Both the position numbers and the translations under genes were made by a program. The notes under the pieces are model-generated. The model did no database searches. It saw only the letters and a list, made by a program, of their open reading frames with translations, and was not told the origin of the DNA. A stretch of 64,000 nt of DNA, taken from contig NZ_CP108484.1 of assembly GCF_036226505.1 (NCBI RefSeq), positions 7,287,501 through 7,351,500 on the forward strand. Direction: 5' to 3'. Source of the stretch: Kitasatospora sp. NBC_01246. Its GTDB lineage: Bacteria > Actinomycetota > Actinomycetes > Streptomycetales > Streptomycetaceae. The first letter of the stretch is position 1; each line of letters opens with the position of its first letter. Below are positions 10,369 through 21,896 of the stretch, piece after piece.

Positions 10369-10845
10369 GTGAATGAGCTCGACGTCGTGGGTGTCCGGGT
10401 GGAGATGCCTTCCAACCAGCCGATCGTGCTGCTTCGGGAGGTCGGGGGCGATCGGTACCTGCCGATCTGGATCGGTCCCGGCGAGGCGACCGCGATCGCC
10501 TTCGCCCAGCAGGGCATGACGCCGGTGCGTCCGCTGACGCACGACCTCTTCAAGGACGTCCTGGAGGCGCTCGGCCAGCAGCTCACCGAGGTGCGGATCA
10601 CCGACCTGCGCGAGGGCGTGTTCTACGCCGAGCTGGTCTTCACGGGCGGGGTCGAGGTCAGTGCCCGGCCGTCCGACGCGATAGCCCTCGCCCTGCGGAC
10701 CGGTACGCCGATCTACGGGAGCGAGGAGGTGCTCGCCGAGGCGGGCATCGCGATCCCGGACGAGCAGGAGGACGAGGTCGAGAAGTTCCGCGAGTTCCTC
10801 GACCAGGTCTCTCCCGAGGACTTCGGCGGCGGCACGCCGCAGTAG
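10369..10845 (+). CDS. Bifunctional nuclease family protein (DUF151)
   Basis: 158 aa covering the whole BFN domain: MNELDVVGVRVEMPSNQPIV, YLPIWIGPGEATAIAFAQQG, TGGVEVSARPSDAIALALRTGTPIY. The acidic C-terminus (DEQEDEVEKFREFLDQVSPEDF) is typical of actinobacterial members. The family name comes from a plant protein with RNase and DNase activity; the bacterial role is not established. Same position as Rv1829. Confidence 0.9.
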   Translation: MNELDVVGVRVEMPSNQPIVLLREVGGDRYLPIWIGPGEATAIAFAQQGMTPVRPLTHDLFKDVLEALGQQLTEVRITDLREGVFYAELVFTGGVEVSARPSDAIALALRTGTPIYGSEEVLAEAGIAIPDEQEDEVEKFREFLDQVSPEDFGGGTPQ

Positions 10846-11010
10846 TCCGCCGTGGTACGGACCCGGCGCGGAGCGTCGGTAGGGCAGGCCGTGGCCGTCC
10901 TGCCGAATTCGTTCGTCCGTTTTGCCAAATAGTGTCCACCTACCCACACTAGGGGCACGAAAAACCACTCTCCTGAGTGACGCTGTTTGTCCTGCCCGGC
11001 GTGGCGATCG

Positions 11011-11039
11011 TTGACGGGTCATAGGGGACTGCCTACCGT
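11011..11039 (+). promoter_or_regulatory. Sigma-70-type promoter of the second MerR gene
   Basis: TTGACG (11011-11016), a spacer of exactly 17 nt and TACCGT (11034-11039), about 65 nt ahead of the start codon at 11111. The 265-bp gap 10846-11110 contains nothing else I can name. Confidence 0.6.
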
Positions 11040-11110
11040 CAGGAGTGGCTGCCCGGGTGCCTGTCGCCCGCAGTCTGGGTTGCCCGCAGGACGAGTGGAC
11101 GGAGGTAGGC

Positions 11111-11791
11111 ATGACCGGCACCGGCGATGAAGCGGCCGTGGGAGGCCTGTGCACCGTGCACATGCCGCGCGCCGCCCGCAGCGTGGCTGAACTGCCCCGG
11201 ACGGACCTGCCCCGGGTGGGCCGGTTCCCGGCCGTCCAGCCGGGCCAGCCGGCCATCGAGCGGCTCGCGCCCGCCTCCGAGCGGCCGGCCCCCACCTCCG
11301 AGCTGATCGGCTACCGCGGCCCGACGGCCTGTGCGGCGGCCGGGATCACCTACCGCCAGCTGGACTACTGGGCCAGGACGGGGCTGCTGGAACCCAGCGT
11401 CCGCTCGGTCTATCCGGCGAGCAGCCAGCGGCTCTACAGCTTCCGCGACATCCTGCTGCTGAAGATCGTCAAGCGGCTGCTGGACGCGGGTGTGTCCCTG
11501 CAGAACATCCGGGTGGCGGTCGCCCATCTGCAGTCCGCCGAGGCCGGCGACCTGACCGGGCTGACGCTGATGAGTGACGGCGCGACCGTGTACGAATGCA
11601 CCACACCGCAGCAGGTGGTCGATCTGCTGAAGGGTGGTCAGGGGGTCTTCGGCATCGCCGTCGGCGCCGTCTGGCAGGAGCTGGAGCTGGCCCTCGGCCG
11701 CCTGCACGCGGAGCGGACCGACACCGGCGAGACCGTGGTCGGCCACGACCCGGGGGACGAGCTGGCGCAGCGCCGCAACCGGGCGGTCTGA
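11111..11791 (+). CDS. MerR-family transcriptional regulator (Rv1830-like)
   Basis: 226 aa from ATG 11111, with GGAGG at 11101-11105. An N-terminal Pro/Ala-rich stretch of about 60 residues precedes a MerR domain with an unusual first helix (GYRGPTACAAAGITYRQLDYWARTG), followed by the recognition wing (SSQRLYSFRDILLLKIVKRLLDAGVSLQNI). The C-terminal domain includes GATVYECTTPQQVVDLLKGGQGVFGIAVG. Same order and spacing as Rv1830 in mycobacteria; regulon unknown in Streptomyces. Confidence 0.88.
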   Translation: MTGTGDEAAVGGLCTVHMPRAARSVAELPRTDLPRVGRFPAVQPGQPAIERLAPASERPAPTSELIGYRGPTACAAAGITYRQLDYWARTGLLEPSVRSVYPASSQRLYSFRDILLLKIVKRLLDAGVSLQNIRVAVAHLQSAEAGDLTGLTLMSDGATVYECTTPQQVVDLLKGGQGVFGIAVGAVWQELELALGRLHAERTDTGETVVGHDPGDELAQRRNRAV

Positions 11792-11834
11792 GCCGCGGGA
11801 GCAGGGGGCCGCGTGGTCACGGCGCCGCAGAATC

Positions 11835-11882
11835 ACGAGGCCGTGGGCCCGGACGGGGAACCGTCCGGGCCCACGGCCTCGT
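11835..11882 (+). terminator. Perfect 22-bp stem terminator
   Basis: ACGAGGCCGTGGGCCCGGAC and two more bases (11835-11856) pair without mismatch with 11861-11882 across a GGAA tetraloop. It starts 44 nt after the MerR stop and ends the 8.5-11.8 kb regulatory gene run. Confidence 0.85.
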
Positions 11883-11916
11883 CGTGCCCGGTGGATCATC
11901 GACCCAGGGAGGGCAC

Positions 11917-12645
11917 GTGCGGTTCGGCTCCGGCATACCCGGCCTGCTGCGGCGACGGGCGCGGCGGCTCGGCGTCCGGCTGCGGCAGCGGCGCACCCAG
12001 CGCAGGATCTTCCAACTCGTCACCGTGCTCTGCTCGCTGGCCCTGGCACCGAGCGCCTGGCTGTGGGTCTCGGCGGGCGACCGGGTCGGCACCGTGCGGG
12101 CCGCGCCGAACGCGCCGGTGGCGGTGGTGTTCGGCGCCGGGCTCTTCGAGGGCAGGCCGTCGCCGTACCTGGCGCACCGGCTGGACGCGGCGGTCGACCT
12201 GTACCGGGAGCGGAAGGTCCAGGCGATCCTGGTCACCGGTGACAACGGGCGGGCCGGTTACGACGAGACGGACGCGATGCGGCAGTACCTGATCGAGCAC
12301 GGGGTGCCGCAGGTGCGGGTGGTGGGCGACTACGCGGGCTTCGACACCTGGGACTCCTGCACCCGGGCACACCGGGTGTTCGGGGTGGACCGGGCGGTCC
12401 TGGTCAGCCAGGACTTCCACGTCCGGCGGGCGCTGGCGCTCTGTGAGGCGGCGGGCATCGACGCGTACGCGGTCGGGGTGCCGGAGCTGCACGACGCCAC
12501 CTGGCTGTACGGCGGGCTGCGGGAGATCCCGGGGGCGGGCAAGGCGCTGCTGAACGCCTGGCTGCGGCCGGACCCGTTCTTCCTCGGGCCCCGGGAGGAG
12601 GGCATCCCGAAGGCGCTGGCCGACGCGGGGAGCGCGCGGGGCTGA
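11917..12645 (+). CDS. DUF218 (SanA/YdcF/ElyC-like) membrane protein
   Basis: 242 aa from GTG 11917 (GGGAGGG at 11907-11913). An Arg-rich N-terminus precedes one transmembrane helix (IFQLVTVLCSLALAPSAWLWV). The DUF218 fold follows: APVAVVFGAGLF, RLDAAVDLYRERKVQAILVTGDN, ETDAMRQYLIEHGVP and VSQDFHVRRAL. SanA-type proteins affect envelope permeability and vancomycin sensitivity in enterobacteria; the biochemical activity is unknown. Confidence 0.85.
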   Translation: MRFGSGIPGLLRRRARRLGVRLRQRRTQRRIFQLVTVLCSLALAPSAWLWVSAGDRVGTVRAAPNAPVAVVFGAGLFEGRPSPYLAHRLDAAVDLYRERKVQAILVTGDNGRAGYDETDAMRQYLIEHGVPQVRVVGDYAGFDTWDSCTRAHRVFGVDRAVLVSQDFHVRRALALCEAAGIDAYAVGVPELHDATWLYGGLREIPGAGKALLNAWLRPDPFFLGPREEGIPKALADAGSARG

Positions 12646-12697
12646 GGCGGCGGCGGGGTTCGGCCGCGCTGTCGGACCCGTGCGGCATGATCGGCGG

Positions 12698-14113
12698 GTG
12701 CGGTCACTGCCGAGCATCATCCACCTCGACATGGACGCCTTCTTCGCGGCGGTGGAGCAGGCGGCCAAGCCGAGCCTGCGCGGGAAGCCGGTGATCGTCG
12801 GCGGCCTGGGCGGCCGGGGGGTCGTCTCCACGGCCTCGTACGAGGCGCGGAAGTTCGGGGTGCACTCGGCGATGCCGATGGCGCAGGCGCGCCGGCTCTG
12901 CCCGAACGCGGCCTTCCTGTCCGGGCGGTTCGAGGCCTACCGGGCGGTGAGCGAGCTGGTCATGGGTCTGCTGCGGGAGCTGTCGCCCCTGGTGCAGCCG
13001 CTCAGCCTGGACGAGGCCTTCGTCGACCTGGAGGCGGGCCCGTACGGCCCGGCGCTGCTGGCGGCGGACCACGGGACGGGGGAGCACCTGGTGACGGCCC
13101 TCGCGGAGGACCTCCGGGCGGACATCCACCGGCGCACCGGGCTGACCGCCTCGGTCGGGGCGGCCGGGTCCAAGCTGATGGCCAAGATCGCTTCGGAGCA
13201 GGCCAAGCCGGACGGCCTGGTGCTGGTCGAGCCGGGCCAGGAGCGGGTGGTGCTGGGCCCGATGCCGGTGCGGGCGCTGCCGGGCGTCGGCCCGGCCACC
13301 GAGCAGGTCCTGCGCCGGGCGGGGCTGAACACGGTGGCCGACCTCGCCGAGGCGGGGGAGTCCGAGCTGGTGCAGCTGCTGGGCAGGGCGCACGGCGCCG
13401 GTGTCCACCAGATGTCGCTGGGGCTGGACGACCGGCCGGTGGTGGCCGACCAGGACGCCAAATCGGTGTCGGTGGAGGACACCTTCGAGGTGGACCTCGC
13501 CGAACGGGACCGGGTGCTGCGCGAGGTCGACGTCCTGGCCGCGCGGTGCGTGCGGCGGCTGCGCGCCGCCGGACGGTCGGGGCGCACGGTGGTGCTGAAG
13601 GTGCGGCGGTTCGACTTCTCCACGCTGACCCGCTCGGAGACCCTGCGCGGTCCGACGGACGACGAGACGGTGATCGTCGAGACGGCCCGCCGGCTGGCCT
13701 CCCAGGTGGACATCACCGGCGGCGTCCGGCTGCTCGGGGTCGGGGTCTCGCAGCTGGCGGACTACACCCAGGAGGACCTCTTCGCGCAGGCCGTCCGGGA
13801 GGAGGCGGGGGAGCCGGGGGCGGTCGAGGCCGACGCCCGGGAGGACGAGGCCCCGGAGCCCGCGGTGGTCGTGGCGCGGCACTGGATGCCGGGCCAGGAC
13901 GTGCGGCACGCCGAACTCGGCCCGGGGTGGGTGCAGGGCAGCGGGGTCGGCCGGGTGACGGTGCGGTTCGAGACGCCGTGGAGCGGACCGGGCCGGGTGC
14001 GGACCTTCGCGGTGGAGGACCCGGCGTTGGAGCCGGCCCGTCCGCTGCCGCTGCGCGGCGACGAGGACGGGCCGTCGGCCGGGGCGGGCGGCGGTGAACC
14101 GGCGGTGGGCTGA
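12698..14113 (+). CDS. dinB: DNA polymerase IV (Y-family translesion polymerase)
   Basis: 471 aa. All Y-family catalytic motifs are present: HLDMDAFFAAVEQ, YEARKFGVHSAMP and SLDEAFVDLEAG; then helix-hairpin-helix segments (ALPGVGPATEQVLRRAGL) and the little-finger domain. The C-terminus is extended by about 100 residues, including a segment (HWMPGQDVRHAELGPGWVQG) found in actinobacterial members. Start chosen at GTG 12698 because CATGAT at 12686-12691 is a good -10 box only 6 nt upstream, indicating a leaderless message; GTG 12680 is in frame but has no ribosome-binding site. It bypasses DNA lesions with low fidelity. Confidence 0.93.
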   Translation: MRSLPSIIHLDMDAFFAAVEQAAKPSLRGKPVIVGGLGGRGVVSTASYEARKFGVHSAMPMAQARRLCPNAAFLSGRFEAYRAVSELVMGLLRELSPLVQPLSLDEAFVDLEAGPYGPALLAADHGTGEHLVTALAEDLRADIHRRTGLTASVGAAGSKLMAKIASEQAKPDGLVLVEPGQERVVLGPMPVRALPGVGPATEQVLRRAGLNTVADLAEAGESELVQLLGRAHGAGVHQMSLGLDDRPVVADQDAKSVSVEDTFEVDLAERDRVLREVDVLAARCVRRLRAAGRSGRTVVLKVRRFDFSTLTRSETLRGPTDDETVIVETARRLASQVDITGGVRLLGVGVSQLADYTQEDLFAQAVREEAGEPGAVEADAREDEAPEPAVVVARHWMPGQDVRHAELGPGWVQGSGVGRVTVRFETPWSGPGRVRTFAVEDPALEPARPLPLRGDEDGPSAGAGGGEPAVG

Positions 14114-14133
14114 CCACCCTGGAACGCACGGAG

Positions 14134-14167
14134 CGGCCCCACCCGGCAGGGGGGCCGGGTGGGGCCG
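14134..14167 (+). terminator. Terminator between dinB and convergent MFS gene
   Basis: CGGCCCCACCCGGC (14134-14147) and GCCGGGTGGGGCCG (14154-14167) form a perfect 14-bp stem with a 6-nt loop. The 100 bp from here to the MFS stop hold no further feature. Confidence 0.75.
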
Positions 14168-14266
14168 CGTGCACGGCCGGCCCTCGGGCGGTCGCGATGC
14201 CCTCGTCGACCGTTCGGGGACCGGTCCCCCGCGCCCTGTCCCTGGGCGCGGGGGGTGGACGCCTCG

Positions 14267-15757
14267 TCAGGCGTCGGTCTTGACCAGCTCGGGGCTGGGG
14301 CTGAGGTCCGCCGCACCCTTGCCACCGGCGACGGTGACGGAGGGCTTGACGCTGCGGATCAGGAAGGGGACGGCGCCGGCGATCGCGCAGACCGCGGCGG
14401 CGACCCAGAACGCGTGCTTGTAGGCGTCCAGGGTGGGCAGCGAGACCGGGATCGGCAGCTTCATGGTGTCGCCGGTGAGGATCGCGGCCATCACGGCGGT
14501 GCCGATCGCGCCACCGACGGTGCGCAGCACGGCGTTCATGCCGTTGGCGATGCCGCTCTGCTCGACCGGGACGGCGCCGTTGATGTAGGCCGGCATCGCC
14601 GAGAAGGCGAGGCCGATGCCGAGACCGAAGATCGCCGAGGCGGTGTAGATGTCGGCCTCGTGGCTGTGGCGGACGGCCAGGTAGGCCATCGCGACGGCGC
14701 CGAGGACGCCACCGAGGACCAGCGGCAGGCGCGGGCCGCGACGGGCGATCAGCAGGGCGCCGACCGGGGCGGCGACCATCGAGCCGAGCGCGGACGGCAG
14801 CAGCATGACACCGGCGTGCAGTACGGTCGCGGTGAACCCGTAGTGGGTGAGCTTCTCCGGGGTCTGGGCGAAGTTGCTGATCACCATGAACGAGCCGTAC
14901 ATGCCGAAGCCGATCAGCAGGCCGGCCAGGTTGGTGAAGGCGACGGCCGGGCGGGACATCATCTTCATGTCGACCAGCGGGTGCTTGACCTTGACCTCGA
15001 TGACGCCCCAGATCAGGGCGATCACGGCGGCGACGGCGAACAGGCCGAGCGTCTTGGTGGAGGTCCAGCCCCAGGTGTTGCCCTGGCTGACCGCGACCAG
15101 CAGGGCGGAGAGCCAGCCGGCCAGGGTGATCGCGCCGAGCGGGTCGGCGCCGCCCTCCTTGTCGGTCACCGGGTCGCTGGGGACCCGGAAGGCGACCAGG
15201 GCGACCGCGAGCAGGCCGAAGAACAGGCCCATCCAGAAGATCGACTTGTAGCTCCAGTGCTCCAGCAGCAGGCCGGTGGCGACCAGGCCGAGGCCGCTGC
15301 CGACGCCCATCGAGGCGCTGATGGCGGCGACGCCACCGGTGACCTTCTGCTTCGGCAGCTCGTCGCGGACGATGCTGATGGCCAGCGGCAGCACGCCACC
15401 GCCGGCGCCCTGGAGGACGCGGGCGACGACCAGCCAGGTGAAGGAGTGGGTGCTGACGGCGAGCGCCGAGCCCGCGACGAGACCGGCCAGCGAGATCAGC
15501 AGCATCGGCTTGCGACCGCGCAGGTCGCCGAAGCGGCCCAGCAGGGGGGTCAGCACGGCGGCCGAGAGCAGGTTGGCCGTCATCAGCCAGGTGATGCTGG
15601 AGCCCGAGACGTCGAGCTCCTTGGCCAGCGAGGGCAGGATCGGAACGACCGCGGTCTGCACCACGCTGAACGACAGCATCGCCAGGATGAGGGCCGGCAG
15701 GACCCGGGCGCTGCTCTGCTTCTCGGCCGCGGTGGTGGGCTGTGGTGCCTCACTCAC
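14267..15757 (-). CDS. MFS multidrug efflux transporter, DHA2 family
   Basis: 496 aa, 14 predicted transmembrane segments. Motif A is present as GRFGDLRGRKPML and motif C-type Gly-rich helices as GIANGMNAVLRTVGGAIGTAV. The reading frame extends 31 codons further upstream, but GGAGG lies 8 nt before GTG 15757, so I start there. Proton-driven export of a small toxic molecule is the family role; the substrate is not predictable. No regulator gene is adjacent. Confidence 0.88.
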   Translation of the reverse strand: MSEAPQPTTAAEKQSSARVLPALILAMLSFSVVQTAVVPILPSLAKELDVSGSSITWLMTANLLSAAVLTPLLGRFGDLRGRKPMLLISLAGLVAGSALAVSTHSFTWLVVARVLQGAGGGVLPLAISIVRDELPKQKVTGGVAAISASMGVGSGLGLVATGLLLEHWSYKSIFWMGLFFGLLAVALVAFRVPSDPVTDKEGGADPLGAITLAGWLSALLVAVSQGNTWGWTSTKTLGLFAVAAVIALIWGVIEVKVKHPLVDMKMMSRPAVAFTNLAGLLIGFGMYGSFMVISNFAQTPEKLTHYGFTATVLHAGVMLLPSALGSMVAAPVGALLIARRGPRLPLVLGGVLGAVAMAYLAVRHSHEADIYTASAIFGLGIGLAFSAMPAYINGAVPVEQSGIANGMNAVLRTVGGAIGTAVMAAILTGDTMKLPIPVSLPTLDAYKHAFWVAAAVCAIAGAVPFLIRSVKPSVTVAGGKGAADLSPSPELVKTDA

Positions 15758-15795
15758 GGTTGCTTCCTCCCGTACATAGTGAATGAACTGAAGCA

Positions 15796-15825
15796 ACCAT
15801 GCCGGGAGATACTTCAGTGTGTCAA
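15796..15825 (-). promoter_or_regulatory. Possible promoter of the DHA2 efflux gene
   Basis: On the minus strand TTGACA (15825-15820), an 18-nt spacer and CATGGT (15801-15796), about 40 nt before the start codon. The -35 is perfect, the -10 weak. Confidence 0.35.
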
Positions 15826-15899
15826 ATATCGATCGGTGAAGCTTTGGCAAAGTCGAAGGACCCCGGACCGTGGAGGTCCGGGGGCCCTGGGTCGGACCG

Positions 15900-17204
15900 T
15901 CAGGCGAGCGGCCTCAGCGGGGCCGGCCGGGACGGCTCGCCGGCGCCCAAGTGCCCGCCGGAGCCCGCGTGTTCGCCGCCGCCCGGGCGCCCGGCGGCGC
16001 CGTCGGGAGTGGCGGACGGGGTGTGGTTGGACGAGGGGCCCGGGGCCGGGGCGGCCGCGGTGTTGTCGTGGACCTCGACGTGCTCGCGCCGCAGCTCGTC
16101 CCGGATCACCTCCTCGTCGGTGTAGCGCTCGACGACCAGGCGGACCCGCTCGATCGGCGCCAGGTACTTGCGGACCACCGGCCGCTCCTCGCGCAGCGTG
16201 ACCTCCTCCACCGCCTCGGCGATGTCCTTGTCGCTCAACGAGGCCCGCTCCGCCTCGCCGACCGGCGTCCGCTCCACCCGGACCCGCTCGCGGACCACCG
16301 GCACCCGGCGCTCCACCGCCTCGCTGGTCACGTACTTGCGCAGCTTCGCGGTGCCCACGACATGCCACTCGGTGGTGATGTCCAGCCGTTCCTCACGGCA
16401 GGTGATCTCCACCGGAGCGTTCGGCGCGGACGAGGCCGCGCCCGCGCGGTCGGGCGCCGGGGTACCGGAGGTGGCGGCCCGGGGGGCCGCCACCTCGGCG
16501 CCGTCGGGGCCGCCCGTGACGAGCGGGGCCGCCGGCGGGCGCTGCTCCGGTGCGACGGGCGCCGACGGGGTGGCGGGCGCGGTGGTGTCGAGGGTCCGCA
16601 CGTTGGGCTCCGTAGCAGGTTCGGACGGCTTGCCGAGGTCGGCGGCCGGGGGGACGGTGAGGGGCGGGGCCATGCTGTCGGCCGAGTGGAAGGCGAGCGG
16701 CTTCGCCGGGGCCGCCGAGGCCGACTGGTCGGCGGGCTTCGCCGCGGCGACGCCCGCCACCGCGGCGGTGCCCGCCGCTGCCGCCGGGGCGGTGCCCGCC
16801 GCTGCCGCCGGGGCGGCGGCCGGCACGCTGCCGAAGTCGAGGTCGGCCGGCTCGGAGCCGGAGCCGTCGCCGGCCGACGGCCGGCCGTCCACCTGGGTGT
16901 CCAGCCCGTAGTAGCGGTAGAGCTGGAGCTCCTGGGCGGGTGACAGGTGCTGGCCCACGCCGAAGTCCGGTGACTCCTTCACCAGGGACTTGTCGTAGGG
17001 CACCCGCAGTTCGTCGCCGGAGAACTCGCTCGTGGTCAGGGGGACGAAGGCGTCCCGGCCGAAGATGCCGGTCCGGACGGCCGCCCATTCGGGCTGCCCG
17101 GTGGCGTCGTCCAGGTACACCTCGTCGACCGTGCCGATCTTGTCTCCGTTGCGGTCGACCGCCTTGTGGCCGATGAGGTCCCGGGGGTCGATATCGGTCT
17201 GCAC
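15900..17204 (-). CDS. PRC-barrel / DUF2382 domain protein
   Basis: 434 aa. An N-terminal PRC-barrel (residues 1-95: DLIGHKAVDRNGDKIGTVDE, ATGQPEWAAVRTG, VPLTTSEF) is joined through an Ala/Pro-rich linker of about 170 residues to a DUF2382 domain (CREERLDITTEW, RRVPVVRERVRVERTPVGE, EEVTLREERPVVRKYL). Streptomyces carries several such proteins, often stress-induced; function unknown. Start at GTG 17204 with GGAGG 5 nt upstream; the frame remains open 24 codons further. Confidence 0.85.
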   Translation of the reverse strand: MQTDIDPRDLIGHKAVDRNGDKIGTVDEVYLDDATGQPEWAAVRTGIFGRDAFVPLTTSEFSGDELRVPYDKSLVKESPDFGVGQHLSPAQELQLYRYYGLDTQVDGRPSAGDGSGSEPADLDFGSVPAAAPAAAAGTAPAAAAGTAAVAGVAAAKPADQSASAAPAKPLAFHSADSMAPPLTVPPAADLGKPSEPATEPNVRTLDTTAPATPSAPVAPEQRPPAAPLVTGGPDGAEVAAPRAATSGTPAPDRAGAASSAPNAPVEITCREERLDITTEWHVVGTAKLRKYVTSEAVERRVPVVRERVRVERTPVGEAERASLSDKDIAEAVEEVTLREERPVVRKYLAPIERVRLVVERYTDEEVIRDELRREHVEVHDNTAAAPAPGPSSNHTPSATPDGAAGRPGGGEHAGSGGHLGAGEPSRPAPLRPLA

Positions 17205-17434
17205 TCTTTCCTCCAGTGCGTCGAGCCTGCGGAACGCCCGCAGGCCGGCGGCCGGCCCGCCCGTCCCATCCGCCACTTCACACCAAAAGCCATGAACCGG
17301 ACCGGCGCGACCGGGGTGCGGCCGGACGGGCCCGGTGCTGCGCCGTCCGGGTCACGGACCGGCTGTTCACCTGCCAGGACGCACCCGTGATCGAGGCGCC
17401 TGCCGCTGGTACCCTGGGCGCGACCGCCGAGCCC

Positions 17435-17668
17435 GCTCGGGAGAGTCCCCGAGAGCGGAAGTCGCTGGTCGGGGCGCCGAAGGAGCAACTCCTCCCCGGA
17501 ATCTCTCAGGCATCCGTACCGTGTGGGATAGGTCACTCTGGAAAGCAGGGCAGGACTGCCGGCGAGGGAGCCGGCGGCACCACCCTCACCGACGGTGCAA
17601 GCCGGCGGGGCGCCACAGCGCCTCGCGCGGGTGAAGCTCTCAGGTCCCGATGACAGAGGGGGAGGCCT
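17435..17668 (+). promoter_or_regulatory. Tandem glycine riboswitch
   Basis: Two glycine aptamers in series ahead of gcvP. The first (about 17438-17545) contains GGGAGAGTCC, GGCGCCGAAGGAGCAACTCC and AATCTCTCAGGCA; the second (about 17548-17665) contains GGCGCCACAGCGCC and GTGAAGCTCTCAGGT. These are the conserved gcvT-class blocks. A purine-rich GACAGAGGGGGAGG follows the second aptamer, and the start codon is about 100 nt downstream. Glycine binding is expected to switch on gcvP. Boundaries are by eye. Confidence 0.92.
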
Positions 17669-17770
17669 GTCGGGTCCGTCCGCCCCAGGCCTGTCCGCTG
17701 TCGTCCGCAGCGGCGGTGCCGCCCGGCGTGCGTACCCCCGCCGGTCCGTGACCAGGAGGCCTCGACCACC

Positions 17771-20671
<2,901 letters not shown>

Positions 20672-20688
20672 GCCGACTGACGCGGTAC

Positions 20689-20728
20689 GGCAGGGCCCCG
20701 GCGGAGTCTTCTCCGCCGGGGCCCTGCC
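20689..20728 (+). terminator. gcvP terminator
   Basis: An 18-bp perfect stem beginning GGCAGGGCCCCGG, loop TCTT at 20707-20710, 18 nt after the gcvP stop. It also serves the convergent DUF5999 gene. Confidence 0.85.
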
Positions 20729-20780
20729 CGTTGTCCTGCGTCGTCGGTGTCGCTCGGCGGCCGACCCCGCCGTCGGCCGG

Positions 20781-20972
20781 TCAGGCGGCGTGTGCGACGG
20801 GGCGGCGCGGGGCGATCACCCGGCCGTCGGGCAGCAGTTCGCCGGTGTCCTCGAAGACCAGGACGCCGTTGCAGAGCAGGCTCCAGCCCTGCTCCGGGTG
20901 GCAGGCCACCGGTACGGCCGCCTCGCGGTCCTCGGACTCCGCCGACGGGCACTCAGGACGGTGCTGGCACAT
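20781..20972 (-). CDS. DUF5999 family small protein
   Basis: 63 aa, starting at ATG 20972 with GAGGG 7 nt upstream. It opens MCQHRPECPSAES and carries AVPVACHPEQGWSLLCNGV, then DTGELLPDGRVIAP, which is the recognisable DUF5999 pattern of Streptomyces. The conserved C2, H4, C8, C29, H30 and C39 could bind a metal. Function unknown. The longer reading frame upstream of M1 has no support. Confidence 0.85.
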   Translation of the reverse strand: MCQHRPECPSAESEDREAAVPVACHPEQGWSLLCNGVLVFEDTGELLPDGRVIAPRRPVAHAA

Positions 20973-21231
20973 ACGCGTACCCTCGCTTCGCTTGGCGATC
21001 CTCCCCGTGGTGCGGCGCCGCCGGGTGACCGGCGGGAGCCGCCGCGGTAGTCGGATCCTGTCCGGCGCCGGGCCAGGTGTGGACCGGCGCTCAAGTGGGT
21101 AGGACAGGGGGTCCTTCCACGCTGGTTCCCAGTGTCGGCATCCCGGGGCGATCGCGCAGCAATTTCGTGACATGCGCCACAACTACCGGGCAGAGATCAC
21201 CCGTTCAGGTGGCAGCAGACGTGAATGAGCG

Positions 21232-21287
21232 CCGGACGGGTCAAGGGGCGGCTGACTCGATTCGGCCATGCCCTATGACCCGTCCGG
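21232..21287. repeat. Spaced 12-bp inverted repeat in a gene-free stretch
   Basis: CCGGACGGGTCA (21232-21243) and TGACCCGTCCGG (21276-21287) are perfect complements separated by 32 nt. They lie just beyond the stop of the minus-strand gene at 21324, within the 350-bp gap 20973-21323. The gap should also hold the promoter of the DUF5999 gene, which I cannot place with confidence. Confidence 0.45.
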
Positions 21288-21323
21288 GTGGGTACGGGTG
21301 GCGCGGGGGTGACGGGGGAGCGT

Positions 21324-21896
21324 TCAGGAGGAGCCGAGCAGCAGTGGCCTGGTGAGCGGGGCGCGGGTGAGGGCGGGCAGCAGGTCCGCCGCCGGGTAGG
21401 CGCGGTGCGCGGTGACGCCGAGCGGGGCCGGGGCCAGTGGGATCAGCTGGTCCGCGTCGGGCCCGGAGTCCGGGCTGTGCAGCCAGAGCGCGGTGGCGTA
21501 CTGGCCCGGAAAGGTGAGCAGCCGGGGCTGCCGTCGGGTCCGCGAGGTCTGGGCGAGCTGCCAGGCCTGGCGCAGTGCCCGGACGGTGGAGTCCAGGTAC
21601 GGCCCGGCGGTGAAGTGGGAGAAGACGTGGCCCTCGACGCCCTGGACCACCTCGGCCGCGGCCGCCACCTCGGCGCCGTCCTTGATCAGGAACCGCCAGC
21701 CCGTCCGCCGGGCGGCGGCGAGCTCGGGACGGGGCCCGTCCAGGACGTGGACCGCGAGCGGATGCGCGGGCAGCAGCGGGCCGGTCGGATGACGCAGCGC
21801 GGCGGCGGCGGGCTGGCGCAGCGCGGTCTCCGAGTCGAGCGCGGCGAGGACCGCGCGCAGGGCGCTGGGCGGGGGCTGGGGGGTCTGCAGAGTCAT
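21324..21896 (-). CDS. Conserved hypothetical Streptomyces protein
   Basis: 190 aa from ATG 21896 (GGAGAGG about 10 nt upstream). I do not recognise a named domain. It is soluble, Ala/Leu-rich, with blocks such as ALAALDSETALRQPAA, GWRFLIKDGAEVAAAAEVV and PLGVTAHRAYPAADLLPALT; no signal peptide or transmembrane segment. Codon use matches its neighbours, so it is probably a real gene. It is divergent from the GCS2 ligase across a 368-bp intergenic region. Confidence 0.65.
   Translation of the reverse strand: MTLQTPQPPPSALRAVLAALDSETALRQPAAAALRHPTGPLLPAHPLAVHVLDGPRPELAAARRTGWRFLIKDGAEVAAAAEVVQGVEGHVFSHFTAGPYLDSTVRALRQAWQLAQTSRTRRQPRLLTFPGQYATALWLHSPDSGPDADQLIPLAPAPLGVTAHRAYPAADLLPALTRAPLTRPLLLGSS

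Noticed and set aside
14159..16201. 680-codon plus-strand frame across the first DHA2 pump
   Set aside because: Shadow of the minus-strand transporter; Gln/Arg/Gly/Asp-rich with no known domain.
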